A DNA stretch of 64,000 nucleotides, taken from the NCBI GenBank assembly GCA_051208045.1, contig JBPJFY010000002.1:372001-436000 (forward strand), read 5' to 3'. The notes beneath the pieces were generated by a model. That model was given only the letters and a program-made list of their open reading frames with translations, had not been told where the DNA came from and did not search any database. A program made the translations under genes and the position numbers. Positions within the stretch are counted from its first letter, which is position 1, and each line of letters starts with the position of its first letter. This DNA is from LZORAL124-50-18 sp051208045 (lineage in GTDB: Bacteria > Pseudomonadota > Gammaproteobacteria > Pseudomonadales > Oleiphilaceae). Positions 17,367-25,477 of this stretch are shown here, in pieces.

Positions 17367-18674
17367 TTACTCTCGGACTTCCACCCGATTTCTGCCCTGA
17401 TGTTTGGCTTGGTAGAGCGCTTCGTCTGCCTGTTTGAGCGTCGCGTTGACGTTTGGCTCAGCGGCGCTGCCCGGAGCGTACTGAGCAATGCCCAGGCTGG
17501 TTGTGGAGCGCAGGGTAGTCACTTCTCCAGAAGACGTCGATGGGATGGCTATGTCGTGGTTTGCCCAATCCAGTCGGATACGTTCGGCGATGCTAGCCGC
17601 CGTTTTCAGCGGGGTTTCCGGCAGCAGGATCACGAACTCTTCACCCCCCACCCGTGCGACGGTATCGGCGGCACGGACATTGGCCTGCAACAGCTGTGCG
17701 AGTGCCACCAGTACCTGATCACCAGCCGCATGGCCGTAAGAGTCGTTTATCTGCTTGAAATGGTCGAGATCCAGAGCGATCACTGAGAACGGTGCCTGAA
17801 TTTTTGCCGAGTAGGCTTCCACTTCCTGGCTGTGCAGGTCCAGCCCGCGTCGGTTCAACAAACCCGTGAGCGGATCCTGGCAGGCATCGTCCCGCAGTTT
17901 TTGTTCCGTCATCTTGGTGGTGGTGACATCGCGTTCAATGGCCGCAAAATGTGTGACTTCGCCCGCCCAGTTGGTGATAGGAACGATATTAACCTCAAGC
18001 CAGTAGGGTCGGCCGGATTTCGAGTAGTTTAGAATCGTGGACTGGCAGTCCTGTTTTTTCTCCAATGCATCCCTCATTATCTGGCGCGCATCCGGGTTGG
18101 TCCGTTCCCCTTGGAGAAAACGCGGGCTTTTGCCAAGTACTTCGTCAGGCGTGTATTCCGTTAAGGTCGTAAAGGCTTGATTGACGTAGACAATTCTGGG
18201 GCCGGGTTCATCCAGGGGGCTTGCCTCGGTCACCACCACGATATCATTGGCAAAGTCCACGACCTGCTGGAAGGAAAAGTTATTGCGTTGCGTGCTGATG
18301 TCTACGAAAGAAACCACCACCTGAAAAATCTGGCCAGCTTGATCCAGCTCGGGCGTGGCACTGACACTCACCCAGGTGGGCTGGTTGAGCGTGGCGTCGA
18401 GAATCCCCAGTTCCAGATCTTTCAGGGGTTCTCGTGTGCGCAAAACCCTGGATACCGGGTAGTCTTCAATATCGAGTCGACTTCCGTTGGGATGAATAAA
18501 GTGCCAGTCTGGATTGGAAGCTTCCCGCCCCATCAGCTGGGCGAGATTCAGGTTCAGCATGTCTTGCGCCGCCTGATTCGCGTACAGGATACGGGTATCG
18601 TGCGCGTGTATCACAATACCGACATGGATCTGGTCAAACAGTTTTTCAAGGTCAAGAATGTGCGGGTAGGGCAT
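17367..18674 (-). CDS. PAS-PAS-GGDEF diguanylate cyclase
   Basis: This 435-residue cytoplasmic protein makes c-di-GMP from two GTP. Two PAS domains (about residues 10-120 and 140-250; NQAAQDMLNLN, YVNQAFTTLTEYTPDEVLG) precede a GGDEF domain whose active site reads GGEEF (variant accepted in active enzymes). An inhibitory I-site, RAAD, lies five residues before it, so product inhibition is expected. The frame could open with a GTG at 18740, overlapping the hydrolase gene. The ATG at 18674 is preferred. No TM segment is seen. Confidence 0.9.
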   Translation of the reverse strand: MPYPHILDLEKLFDQIHVGIVIHAHDTRILYANQAAQDMLNLNLAQLMGREASNPDWHFIHPNGSRLDIEDYPVSRVLRTREPLKDLELGILDATLNQPTWVSVSATPELDQAGQIFQVVVSFVDISTQRNNFSFQQVVDFANDIVVVTEASPLDEPGPRIVYVNQAFTTLTEYTPDEVLGKSPRFLQGERTNPDARQIMRDALEKKQDCQSTILNYSKSGRPYWLEVNIVPITNWAGEVTHFAAIERDVTTTKMTEQKLRDDACQDPLTGLLNRRGLDLHSQEVEAYSAKIQAPFSVIALDLDHFKQINDSYGHAAGDQVLVALAQLLQANVRAADTVARVGGEEFVILLPETPLKTAASIAERIRLDWANHDIAIPSTSSGEVTTLRSTTSLGIAQYAPGSAAEPNVNATLKQADEALYQAKHQGRNRVEVRE

Positions 18675-18718
18675 GCTGGCACTGTGGTTCAATTCACGAT
18701 GGTTCTTTACAGTGTAGA

Positions 18719-19648
18719 TTAGCGGTGGGTTGTCAGCCACCGAACCAGCATCGGCGTGAGTTTTTCCGGCACTTCCTGATGCGGCCAGTGGCCACAGGGC
18801 AGTTGCTCATGGTGCATGGTGCTGGAATACAGATTGCGATGGTTCAATTTCCACAGAGCGGGAGGAATGCCGCGATCCCGCAGACCCTGCACGAGTAACG
18901 TGGGCACGTCGATACGTTCATTCAGCAGTTTGCGCGCCTGGTTTTCGCGTCGGGTAAGGCCATAAATGGCTCGGTAATAACCCAGTGCTGCCGCAAGTAC
19001 TTCGGGGGAGGCGAGGGTTTGGCGAATGCTGGACTGATGACTGGCCGGCATTTGCCAGCCGGGATTCCAGCTGTCAATCAGCTGGTCAATAAACCAGTGC
19101 TGTCGCGCCCGGATCAATGGCTCGGCAATCCCGCGTAACTGAAAGAGCTGAATATACCAGCTGTGGGGCAAGTAGGCTTTTGCTTGTTTGAGTATGCCTT
19201 TGAGTGACAACCCGTAGGGCACAGACAATGAGGTGTAGCTGGCAAATCGCTCGGGCTGTTTGCGTACCATGGCGAAACCCGTGATTGCCCCCCAATCGTG
19301 ACCGAGCAGGTGAACCCGAGCTTTATTACCTTGCGAGGTGGCAGTGTTGCCTTGCATGGGAGTATTCAGACTGTCGATCAGGTGCAGAAGCTGCGTGGCG
19401 ACGGTCTCCACATCGTAGTGCCCGGGACGGTTTTGCGAACTAGCTTCATAACCGGGCAACATGGGGCAGGCAATGCGGAATCCTGCGGCGCTGAGCGCCG
19501 GCAGGAGAGGTCGAAAACTGTGATGGTTATCAGGAAAACCATGCAGGCAGATGACCCAGTCGCCTGCGCGGTTTTCCAGTCCGGCTATTAATGTGCTGCT
19601 TTTCAGGCCATTGCCCAGTGGGAGTGTCCGGAGCGTGTAGTGGGTCAT
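18719..19648 (-). CDS. Alpha/beta hydrolase (epoxide hydrolase/haloalkane dehalogenase-like)
   Basis: This 309-residue protein has the alpha/beta hydrolase pattern: the oxyanion region HGFPDNHHSFRPL (residues about 35-47), a nucleophile elbow GHDWGA with Asp rather than Ser near residue 116, and a C-terminal His in CGHWPHQEVPE. An Asp nucleophile in GHDWGA is typical of epoxide hydrolases and haloalkane dehalogenases; the substrate is unknown. It lies downstream of the diiron protein gene on the same strand, with about 70 bases between, so it could belong to that operon. Confidence 0.85.
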   Translation of the reverse strand: MTHYTLRTLPLGNGLKSSTLIAGLENRAGDWVICLHGFPDNHHSFRPLLPALSAAGFRIACPMLPGYEASSQNRPGHYDVETVATQLLHLIDSLNTPMQGNTATSQGNKARVHLLGHDWGAITGFAMVRKQPERFASYTSLSVPYGLSLKGILKQAKAYLPHSWYIQLFQLRGIAEPLIRARQHWFIDQLIDSWNPGWQMPASHQSSIRQTLASPEVLAAALGYYRAIYGLTRRENQARKLLNERIDVPTLLVQGLRDRGIPPALWKLNHRNLYSSTMHHEQLPCGHWPHQEVPEKLTPMLVRWLTTHR

Positions 19649-19715
19649 GTCGACATCGATTCCCTATTGAATCCAAACGGATCACTGAGCCGGACCTTTC
19701 CTGAAGGGTCTGATC

Positions 19716-20894
19716 TCAGGTCAGATCATCGATCAAGTCCTGCTCGGTAAGCTGAGTGGCATTTTTACCACCGGCAAATTGCCAGAGTCCAGCATTTTCA
19801 TAGTGTTTTTGCATGCGCGGGGACAGCAGACCGATGTGTTCCAAGTTGGGAATCAGGCGTTTGAACATGAGTGAACGGAATCGACGCATCGCGGGGGACT
19901 CCAGGATAAACTTATTCCACTGGTGTCGTGTCATCACGCCTTCAAACATTTCTTCATAGACCTCGTGACCCATAAAGCGGTTGCGCATGAGCAGGGCCAC
20001 TTCAAAAGCCCAGTCTTCCCGCTCTCGTCGCTCGGAGTCGGACAACTCGTTCTTGAAAAACTCAGCGAGCGCCAGCACGCCATAGTGAACATGACGAGCC
20101 TCATCTTGAATCACATATTTCAGCAACTGCCGTAATAAGGGTTCTCGAGTATTGTTGTGCAGGGTGCCAAACGCACCCAGAGCCAGCCCTTCGATCATGA
20201 TCTGCATGCCGAGGAATTTGATGTCCCAACGGGAGTCAGTCAGCAGGTCGTCAATGATCACGAAGAGGTTGTCGTTGATTTGGTAGGTTTTTTCCAGCTT
20301 GGTGTCCAGATAGCGCAGGAACACTTCGAGGTGGCGGCCTTCATCCATGACCTGGGTAGCGCCGTAGAACTTCCCATCCATCCACTTGACGCACTCGGTA
20401 ACCTGGGCAGAAGCATACAGCGCACCCTGTTCCCCGTGCATGAACTGGCTGAGAAACCAGCACACCATATTGTAGTTTGCCTCGGCCATTTCCTGTTTGT
20501 TCAGCTTGATGCCGTATTCGCGCAGCCCTTCAAAGGGAAGGAAGTCCGGGTTGACGATGGGCACCTCCGGATTCATTGGGTCCACATCGATGTGCCAGGC
20601 GAGGTCTCGATTGCCATCCCATTGATTTTCGACGGCTCGACGGTAGAGTTCGTGCATTTCAGGGAAGTCGAGGCCGTACTGCAGGTCGAAGTGGGTCGCA
20701 TGGGAGGAGGGCATCTTGACATGATCCGACTTCTTTCCCTGTCGCATAAACAATCCGCGCATCGCGGAAGGCGCTAAGGATGCCGCCACTTTGGGGCTTT
20801 TTACCTGCATCATCACGGAGACGTTTTCCAGTGTGGCTTCCACCCGGTTACGGGCATGCGAGGGCACGCCGTTAAGCATTTGGTCCAAAATCAT
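19716..20894 (-). CDS. Ferritin-like diiron-carboxylate protein (putative oxygenase/desaturase)
   Basis: This 392-residue protein carries a full set of diiron ligands: HGEQGAL near residue 155, DEGRH (EXXH) near 186, IEGLAL near 235 and DEARHVHYG (EXXH) near 270, the two E...EXXH pairs of ferritin-like oxidases. No signal peptide or TM is seen. Its start overlaps by 4 bases the stop of a ferredoxin reductase gene, so the pair is almost surely one system in which the reductase supplies electrons for O2 activation. The exact family and substrate were not recognised. Hydrocarbon, fatty acid or amine oxidation are all possible. Confidence 0.8.
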   Translation of the reverse strand: MILDQMLNGVPSHARNRVEATLENVSVMMQVKSPKVAASLAPSAMRGLFMRQGKKSDHVKMPSSHATHFDLQYGLDFPEMHELYRRAVENQWDGNRDLAWHIDVDPMNPEVPIVNPDFLPFEGLREYGIKLNKQEMAEANYNMVCWFLSQFMHGEQGALYASAQVTECVKWMDGKFYGATQVMDEGRHLEVFLRYLDTKLEKTYQINDNLFVIIDDLLTDSRWDIKFLGMQIMIEGLALGAFGTLHNNTREPLLRQLLKYVIQDEARHVHYGVLALAEFFKNELSDSERREREDWAFEVALLMRNRFMGHEVYEEMFEGVMTRHQWNKFILESPAMRRFRSLMFKRLIPNLEHIGLLSPRMQKHYENAGLWQFAGGKNATQLTEQDLIDDLT

Positions 20895-22057
20895 TGTTGT
20901 TCTCCTTCAATTTCCAGTGTTACCGGGCTGGTGGCATAGGACACACAGGCCAGGCGATACCCTTGGGCGGATTCCTCAGCGGACAGGCAATTGGGCTCGT
21001 CGCTGATCACATTACCTTTCACCACCTTGACCTTGCAGTGGCCACAACCACCCACCTGGCAGCTGTGCGGCATGGCAATTCCGGCGGAAAGGCCTGCTTC
21101 GAGTAGGCTTTGGTCCGGTTGGGCAATCACATGTTTATGCCATTGGGGAAACTCGATTTCCTGGGCCGACAGGCTGTGGTTGGCGGCGTTGTGGTGGTTG
21201 GATAAAAATCGCTCGGTATGTACCAGTGATTTGGTCCAGCGTTTCGTGGTGAACACCTGCTGTGAGAGGGTGTTTAAGCCGTCCGGTCCGCACAGGAACA
21301 CCTCAGTAGCTTCCGAATCGAGCCACGGCAGGTCAGCGAGGACGTTTTCCAGTCGCTCTGCGGTCAGACGTCGTGTCGGCTTGCCGCCGGTTTCCACCCA
21401 GTGCAGCGAAAAATTCGAGTGATTGTTTGCCAGCTCGGTCAGAGCTTTGTAAAAGATCGCATCCTGTTTTTTCTGTGTACTGTAAATGAGCGCACAGGGC
21501 TGGCCAGTCGCGGCTGTCAGGTGAGTCTGAATCAGTGGCAGAATCGGCGTGATTCCAGCTCCTCCGGCGACAAACAGCTTGGTTGACGGACTTTTACTGG
21601 CACAAAAGTCTCCATGAGGTCCGGTAAACTCGATCTGGTCTCCGCTTGAAAATGTTGAGTTGATCGCGCTCGAGACTTGCCCGCCATCTACGTGTTTGAC
21701 AGTGATGCGTACCAACTGGCTGCGGCACAGGTGTGCATTCCCGTCAATCAGTGTGCCGCAGTTGCTGATGGAGTAGGCTCGCTGAAGCGTGTCGTTGTTC
21801 ACGTTGACCCGGCAGGTGATAAATTGACCCGGTCGCCAGGTGAGGGATGCCCCGTTCAGATCCAGCAGCAGGGAAACCGTGTCCGATGATTCCTGGTGCA
21901 GGCTGTGTACCCGCGCGCTATAGGCATGTGCCATGCCGGTGGTTGGCTTGACGGGGGCCGCGAATCGGGTCCAGACAGCGCGATTTTTCGCTTGAATGCG
22001 TGGATCGATAATGGGCGGCTGGGTACGCCGAAAGGGAAGAATATCTGCGATGGGCAT
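20891..22057 (-). CDS. Ferredoxin-NAD(P)H reductase with C-terminal 2Fe-2S domain
   Basis: This 388-residue electron-transfer protein has an FAD domain (QRAYSISN, near residue 95), a NAD(P)-binding domain (FVAGGAGITPILPLIQTHL, near residue 170) and a plant-type 2Fe-2S ferredoxin domain at the C-terminus with ligands in CQVGGCGHCKVKV plus a later Cys (PNCLSAEE). It is of the type that feeds oxygenases and desaturases. It overlaps the diiron gene by 4 bases and faces an AraC-type regulator, forming a compact regulated pair. Confidence 0.9.
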   Translation of the reverse strand: MPIADILPFRRTQPPIIDPRIQAKNRAVWTRFAAPVKPTTGMAHAYSARVHSLHQESSDTVSLLLDLNGASLTWRPGQFITCRVNVNNDTLQRAYSISNCGTLIDGNAHLCRSQLVRITVKHVDGGQVSSAINSTFSSGDQIEFTGPHGDFCASKSPSTKLFVAGGAGITPILPLIQTHLTAATGQPCALIYSTQKKQDAIFYKALTELANNHSNFSLHWVETGGKPTRRLTAERLENVLADLPWLDSEATEVFLCGPDGLNTLSQQVFTTKRWTKSLVHTERFLSNHHNAANHSLSAQEIEFPQWHKHVIAQPDQSLLEAGLSAGIAMPHSCQVGGCGHCKVKVVKGNVISDEPNCLSAEESAQGYRLACVSYATSPVTLEIEGEQQ

Positions 22058-22218
22058 AAGCCACTCCTTTTTGTGGTTATTTACTCCATGCTATCGCGGT
22101 TAAATTGACATGTGCTGCCAATGTTGTGCGTGTTCCGCCAAACATGTGTGTTGATCTCGGTCACTATGCGGACTGTTTGGTTTTGGTTAGTATGGGGAAA
22201 AGAGAGCTGAGAGCGCCT

Positions 22219-23292
22219 ATGATCAAGCCAGAAAATCCAGAATCAGGGAAGGGGAGTGCCGGTAAAGTGGCATCACGCGCGCTGGCGGAGTATGGTTTTC
22301 CGGTACAGTATGTGGAGATTGTGGAGCAGTTTCTGGTCAAGCGCGGACGGGATGCCCGAAAAATACTGACTGCTGCCGGGATCGAGCCGTCAGAGAAGTT
22401 GTATGAGTCAGGCGTCATTACAGGCGAACAGTTATACACCTTGTTTTCCGTTTGCCTGCGCGAATCTGATCCGAATCTGCCATTGTCTACCCAGTTGTTG
22501 GCACAATTTCCGGTGACGGCACATGGCTTGCTAGGTATCGTGGTGATGACTTCGCCGACACTACAGGAAGCGTTAGGCGCAGCGTTGAAGTTTTATCCTC
22601 TGGTGATGCCAGCTTACTCCATACAACAGCGGGAAGTACGGGATCAGTTGCATCTGGTTTTCGAGCCGCTGGTTGCGTTTGGTACCCTGACTGAGGCGAT
22701 CACTGAAATGATCATTGGCGCTTTCAATTCGATCCAGCGCTATGTTGCACCCAACCACATTATGCTTGAGGTGCATTTTAAACATCACAATGCGTTTCCG
22801 CTTGAAGCGTATCAAAACTTCTCCGATGCCAGCCGCTTGTACTTTGATCAGCCGGAAAACAAGCTGGTTCTGCCGAAGGCCAATTTGCACTTTCCCATCT
22901 CAACGGCAAATAAGGTGACGATGCAGCAGTTTGAAAAAGAACTGGAAAAGCAGATCGTTCGATTCCGGCGGCAATTGTCTTTTCGGGATCGGGTGGCGGA
23001 GTATCTGCATAACCGTATTGCCGATAAGGAATCCGTCAGCATCGAGCTGGCAGCATCTGCATTGTGTTTGTCCGCGCGCACGTTGAGCCGAAAGCTGAGC
23101 GCTGAAGGGGCTTCCTTCAGTGATCTCGTAACACAAACGCGCATCGACGTGGCCGCGGAGTTGTTGCGGAACACGAATAAAACTGTCGGGCAGGTCGCGG
23201 CGTTTGTTGGCTTCGCCAGTGACAGCAGTTTTTGTCGGGCATTCAAGAAAGTGTTGGGTGTTTCTCCGACAGAGTTTCGTTCGAGTGAATAG
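22219..23292 (+). CDS. AraC-family transcriptional regulator (OruR/arabinose-binding N-domain type)
   Basis: This is a 357-residue regulator with an N-terminal ligand-sensing domain (AraC_binding_2/Arabinose_bd type, about residues 20-210) and a C-terminal two-helix-turn-helix AraC domain (LCLSARTLSRKLSAEGASF, VAAFVGFASDSSFCRAFKK). The frame opens at 22105, but that start leaves only 47 bases for divergent promoters. ATGs at 22192 and 22219 are better, and 22219 has a purine-rich stretch upstream. It is divergent from the reductase-diiron operon, which it probably controls. Confidence 0.85.
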   Translation: MIKPENPESGKGSAGKVASRALAEYGFPVQYVEIVEQFLVKRGRDARKILTAAGIEPSEKLYESGVITGEQLYTLFSVCLRESDPNLPLSTQLLAQFPVTAHGLLGIVVMTSPTLQEALGAALKFYPLVMPAYSIQQREVRDQLHLVFEPLVAFGTLTEAITEMIIGAFNSIQRYVAPNHIMLEVHFKHHNAFPLEAYQNFSDASRLYFDQPENKLVLPKANLHFPISTANKVTMQQFEKELEKQIVRFRRQLSFRDRVAEYLHNRIADKESVSIELAASALCLSARTLSRKLSAEGASFSDLVTQTRIDVAAELLRNTNKTVGQVAAFVGFASDSSFCRAFKKVLGVSPTEFRSSE

Positions 23293-23335
23293 CCTGTGTA
23301 AAAAACTTCCCGAGTGTTCCCGGGGAAAAAACTGG

Positions 23336-23371
23336 TTGAAGCTTGGTTTTGGTATTACATATAATACCTAG
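23336..23371 (+). promoter_or_regulatory. Promoter and palindromic operator of the toxin-antitoxin operon; start site predicted at the ATG
   Basis: TTGAAG (23336-23341) and a perfect TATAAT (23360-23365) are spaced by 18 bases. The -10 lies inside a perfect inverted repeat GGTATTA-N4-TAATACC (23351-23368). The expected transcription start, 6-8 bases after the -10, falls on or beside the A of the toxin ATG at 23372, so the mRNA is probably leaderless. The palindrome is the natural site for the RHH antitoxin to shut off transcription. Confidence 0.7.
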
Positions 23372-23803
23372 ATGAGAAAAATAAATGTTGTTATAGACAC
23401 CAACATACTGGTATCTGCGCTTCGATCAAACCGGGGAGCGTCATATAAGCTGTTGATGTGTTTGCTCGATAACACCAATTTTGTGCCAAATGTATCTGTA
23501 CCGCTGTTTATTGAATATGAATCGGTACTAAAAAGAACGGATTTGATAAGCCATTTGTCACCAGATGAAATCGATGATGTACTGAATTTCATTTTAAGTA
23601 AATCGAGTGTTCGCAAGATTCATTTTTTGTGGCGGCCTTATCTCAAAGATCCCAAAGATGATCTTGTTCTTGAAGTTGCCGTCGAATCTAACAGCAAATT
23701 TATCATTACACACAATGTCAAAGATTTTAATCATATAGAAAAGTTCGGTATACAAGCCATTGGGCCAAAAGAGTTTTTAATTGAGAGAGGTGTTATAAAA
23801 TGA
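23372..23803 (+). CDS. PIN-domain toxin of a toxin-antitoxin pair (COG1569-type)
   Basis: This 143-residue protein has the PIN nuclease pattern: VVIDTNILVSAL at the N-terminus with the first catalytic Asp, an acidic residue in the middle, and DPKDDLVLEVAVES plus FIITHNVKDF near the C-terminus. PIN toxins cleave RNA with bound Mg. No ribosome site is seen upstream and the promoter predicts a leaderless mRNA. It overlaps the antitoxin start by 4 bases (ATGA). Base composition is more AT-rich than the neighbours, which suggests transfer. Confidence 0.88.
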   Translation: MRKINVVIDTNILVSALRSNRGASYKLLMCLLDNTNFVPNVSVPLFIEYESVLKRTDLISHLSPDEIDDVLNFILSKSSVRKIHFLWRPYLKDPKDDLVLEVAVESNSKFIITHNVKDFNHIEKFGIQAIGPKEFLIERGVIK

Positions 23804-24036
23804 GCACACTGAGCCTAAGATTGCCTGACTCTCTGCATGAACAGATTAAAGTTCTCGCGAAGAACGACGGTATTTCAATCAACCAGTTTATTTCTTCGGC
23901 AGTCGCAGAAAAGATGTCAGCGCTTATGACAGAAGAATATTTGGCTAAGAAAGCGAGTGCAGGATCCAGGCAGGCGTTTATTGCAGCGATGGAAAAAGTA
24001 CCGAATATCGATCCAGATAAAGGTGATGAACTCTAG
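23800..24036 (+). CDS. Ribbon-helix-helix antitoxin
   Basis: This 78-residue protein begins MSTLSLRLPDSLHEQIKVLA, a typical RHH DNA-binding N-terminus (beta strand then two helices, with SINQFISSAVAEKM). The C-terminal tail (about residues 50-78) should bind and block the PIN toxin. A strong AGAGAGG ribosome site lies nine bases before the ATG, in contrast to the toxin gene, so the antitoxin is likely made in excess. The toxin-first order is the less common one for such pairs. Confidence 0.85.
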   Translation: MSTLSLRLPDSLHEQIKVLAKNDGISINQFISSAVAEKMSALMTEEYLAKKASAGSRQAFIAAMEKVPNIDPDKGDEL

Positions 24037-24109
24037 CTGTTCTTCTCCCGTCGTTTGAGCGCTTCTCATTGACGGGCACATAAGGTTTGCGATGGGTCAT
24101 CTAATTTGA

Positions 24110-24135
24110 GGTAACTAGGGTTTACCCTAGTTACC
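24110..24135 (+). terminator. Perfect 11-bp hairpin after the toxin-antitoxin operon
   Basis: GGTAACTAGGG (24110-24120) and its exact complement CCCTAGTTACC (24125-24135) flank a 4-base loop, followed by AGTTTT. It lies 73 bases after the antitoxin stop and 60 before the next gene. It could be an intrinsic terminator with a short T-run, or an operator for the next gene. Confidence 0.55.
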
Positions 24136-24195
24136 AGTTTTAAAAGCTTTTGTTATGCTGGATCGCTTTAATGGTATAAATCCAAGGATTAGGAT

Positions 24196-25053
24196 ATGAC
24201 GATGATCAATGCAGAAACGAACAGCGGCTCATTTGTAAATGATGGGTCCTATCCTCATTCCGACGCCCAGGTGATGCTGTCGGAATATGTCTTAGGCAAT
24301 GGTCGTGTCGATACGCTGAAAATTGCTGAACGACTAAAGAGCATGGCAGAAACTGACCCGCAAAAAGCAGAAAGCGTTTACGCCGGCATTCAATCTGCTT
24401 TGGCAAGCTCGGGAAATGTGCTCGATAGGAGGCATCTAGAGCAGGATATAGCGCTGTTACTCAAGAGAGACAATAGCGTCACGAAAGGCTCAATCGAAGC
24501 AAGCCTCACGCCAGCTGAATTTGTGGTATTGCCTCCCTACCAAGTCGCCACTTACCCAAATGAAAAGTTTGCCACGCCGACTTATGTCAATCCTGAATCC
24601 CTGCACTCGATAACGTCGGAATGGGAAGGGCTAGGGACTTTGGAAAACTCCGTGTGGGGGGCTTTCAAAGCTCTGACAGTCATGAGGGGAGGCGAGCTGC
24701 TCAAGATCGGGCCTTTACTCTCTGGCGCAGGTGGCACAGCGACAGCTGGAGCAACCACAGAAAATCTATTTGTGCAGATGCGAACCACTACTTATATAGC
24801 GGAGGTCTCAGATTGGCGCGGAGACGTTTATTATGGCCCCTTTGGACGGCTTGGTGAGGTGAAAGCTATTGATTTTCATGAATTGTATAATACCAGAGAA
24901 ATGACGCTTGAGGTAACCAGAGAGTATCGAGTTATGGCAGGGGACGAGGTCATTTATGCTTCAACCGCTGAATCGATTACTCCTTCCAAAGTTAAAGATT
25001 TCATCCCTAATGAAAATGGATTTCCGACTCATGACGTTTACCCGAAATATTAA
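24196..25053 (+). CDS. Unrecognised 285-residue protein, first of an overlapping gene pair
   Basis: I do not recognise a family. The protein has no signal peptide. Residues about 20-110 look helical (ERLKSMAETDPQKAESVYAG). The centre holds a Gly/Ala-rich hydrophobic stretch (about residues 170-190, LKIGPLLSGAGGTATAGATT) that could insert in a membrane. The C-terminal third looks like a beta-rich domain (DWRGDVYYGPFGRLGEVKAI). An AGGATTAGGA precedes the ATG. The next gene, a small 4-TM protein, overlaps its end. The layout recalls effector-immunity or small defence pairs, but nothing in the sequence proves that. Confidence 0.6.
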   Translation: MTMINAETNSGSFVNDGSYPHSDAQVMLSEYVLGNGRVDTLKIAERLKSMAETDPQKAESVYAGIQSALASSGNVLDRRHLEQDIALLLKRDNSVTKGSIEASLTPAEFVVLPPYQVATYPNEKFATPTYVNPESLHSITSEWEGLGTLENSVWGAFKALTVMRGGELLKIGPLLSGAGGTATAGATTENLFVQMRTTTYIAEVSDWRGDVYYGPFGRLGEVKAIDFHELYNTREMTLEVTREYRVMAGDEVIYASTAESITPSKVKDFIPNENGFPTHDVYPKY

Positions 25054-25477
25054 ACGATTCCGACTGGCACTCTTGAGCTTGTTGATGAGTGGCTATTCGG
25101 TCATCTGGTCGGGGCCAATCGCAGCTTCGCTTGAGGCGTTCTGGTTTGAAAAAAAGGCTTCGGATTTGTCCGATCAGTTATCTTTTCTCTCTAGCACACT
25201 CCCGGTTATCTCACTGCTAATTTTACTTATTGGCGTAACGCACGCAGTTCGCCCTTTCAGAAAAACATTCAGCAGGTTTATCGAAGAGTTTCTTTCTACG
25301 GCTTTGGTTTGTCTTTTGGGATTGAGCATAGTGATCCTGTACCAGGAATATATCTCCAAAACTGGCTTTAACCTGTCTGCCGAGCATTTTGGGATTATCG
25401 CTGTATTTATCATCTTTTCGCTTCAACACGCATACAAGAGGACAACTAAGCAAGATACCGCGTCAGCAGGGCAATAA
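25031..25477 (+). CDS. Small four-TM membrane protein overlapping the preceding gene
   Basis: This protein is about 148 residues from the ATG at 25031 (upstream ATGs at 25010 and 24956 lie deeper in the previous gene). Four hydrophobic segments are visible: LALLSLLMSGYSVIW, LPVISLLILLIGVTH, ALVCLLGLSIVILY and GIIAVFIIFSLQ. No family is recognised. Its start is inside the end of the 285-residue gene, so the two are co-translated and probably work together. Its 3' end overlaps the convergent histidine kinase gene by 32 bases. An immunity or membrane partner role is only a guess. Confidence 0.6.
   Translation: MTFTRNIKRFRLALLSLLMSGYSVIWSGPIAASLEAFWFEKKASDLSDQLSFLSSTLPVISLLILLIGVTHAVRPFRKTFSRFIEEFLSTALVCLLGLSIVILYQEYISKTGFNLSAEHFGIIAVFIIFSLQHAYKRTTKQDTASAGQ

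Noticed and set aside
17219..17488. An 89-codon minus-strand frame upstream of DUF3450
   Set aside because: It overlaps the end of the diguanylate cyclase gene and the promoter of the TonB operon, and has no ribosome site.
23302..23331. A GC-rich imperfect hairpin after the first AraC gene
   Set aside because: The stem is short with a bulge and no T-run on the plus strand; not enough for a terminator call.
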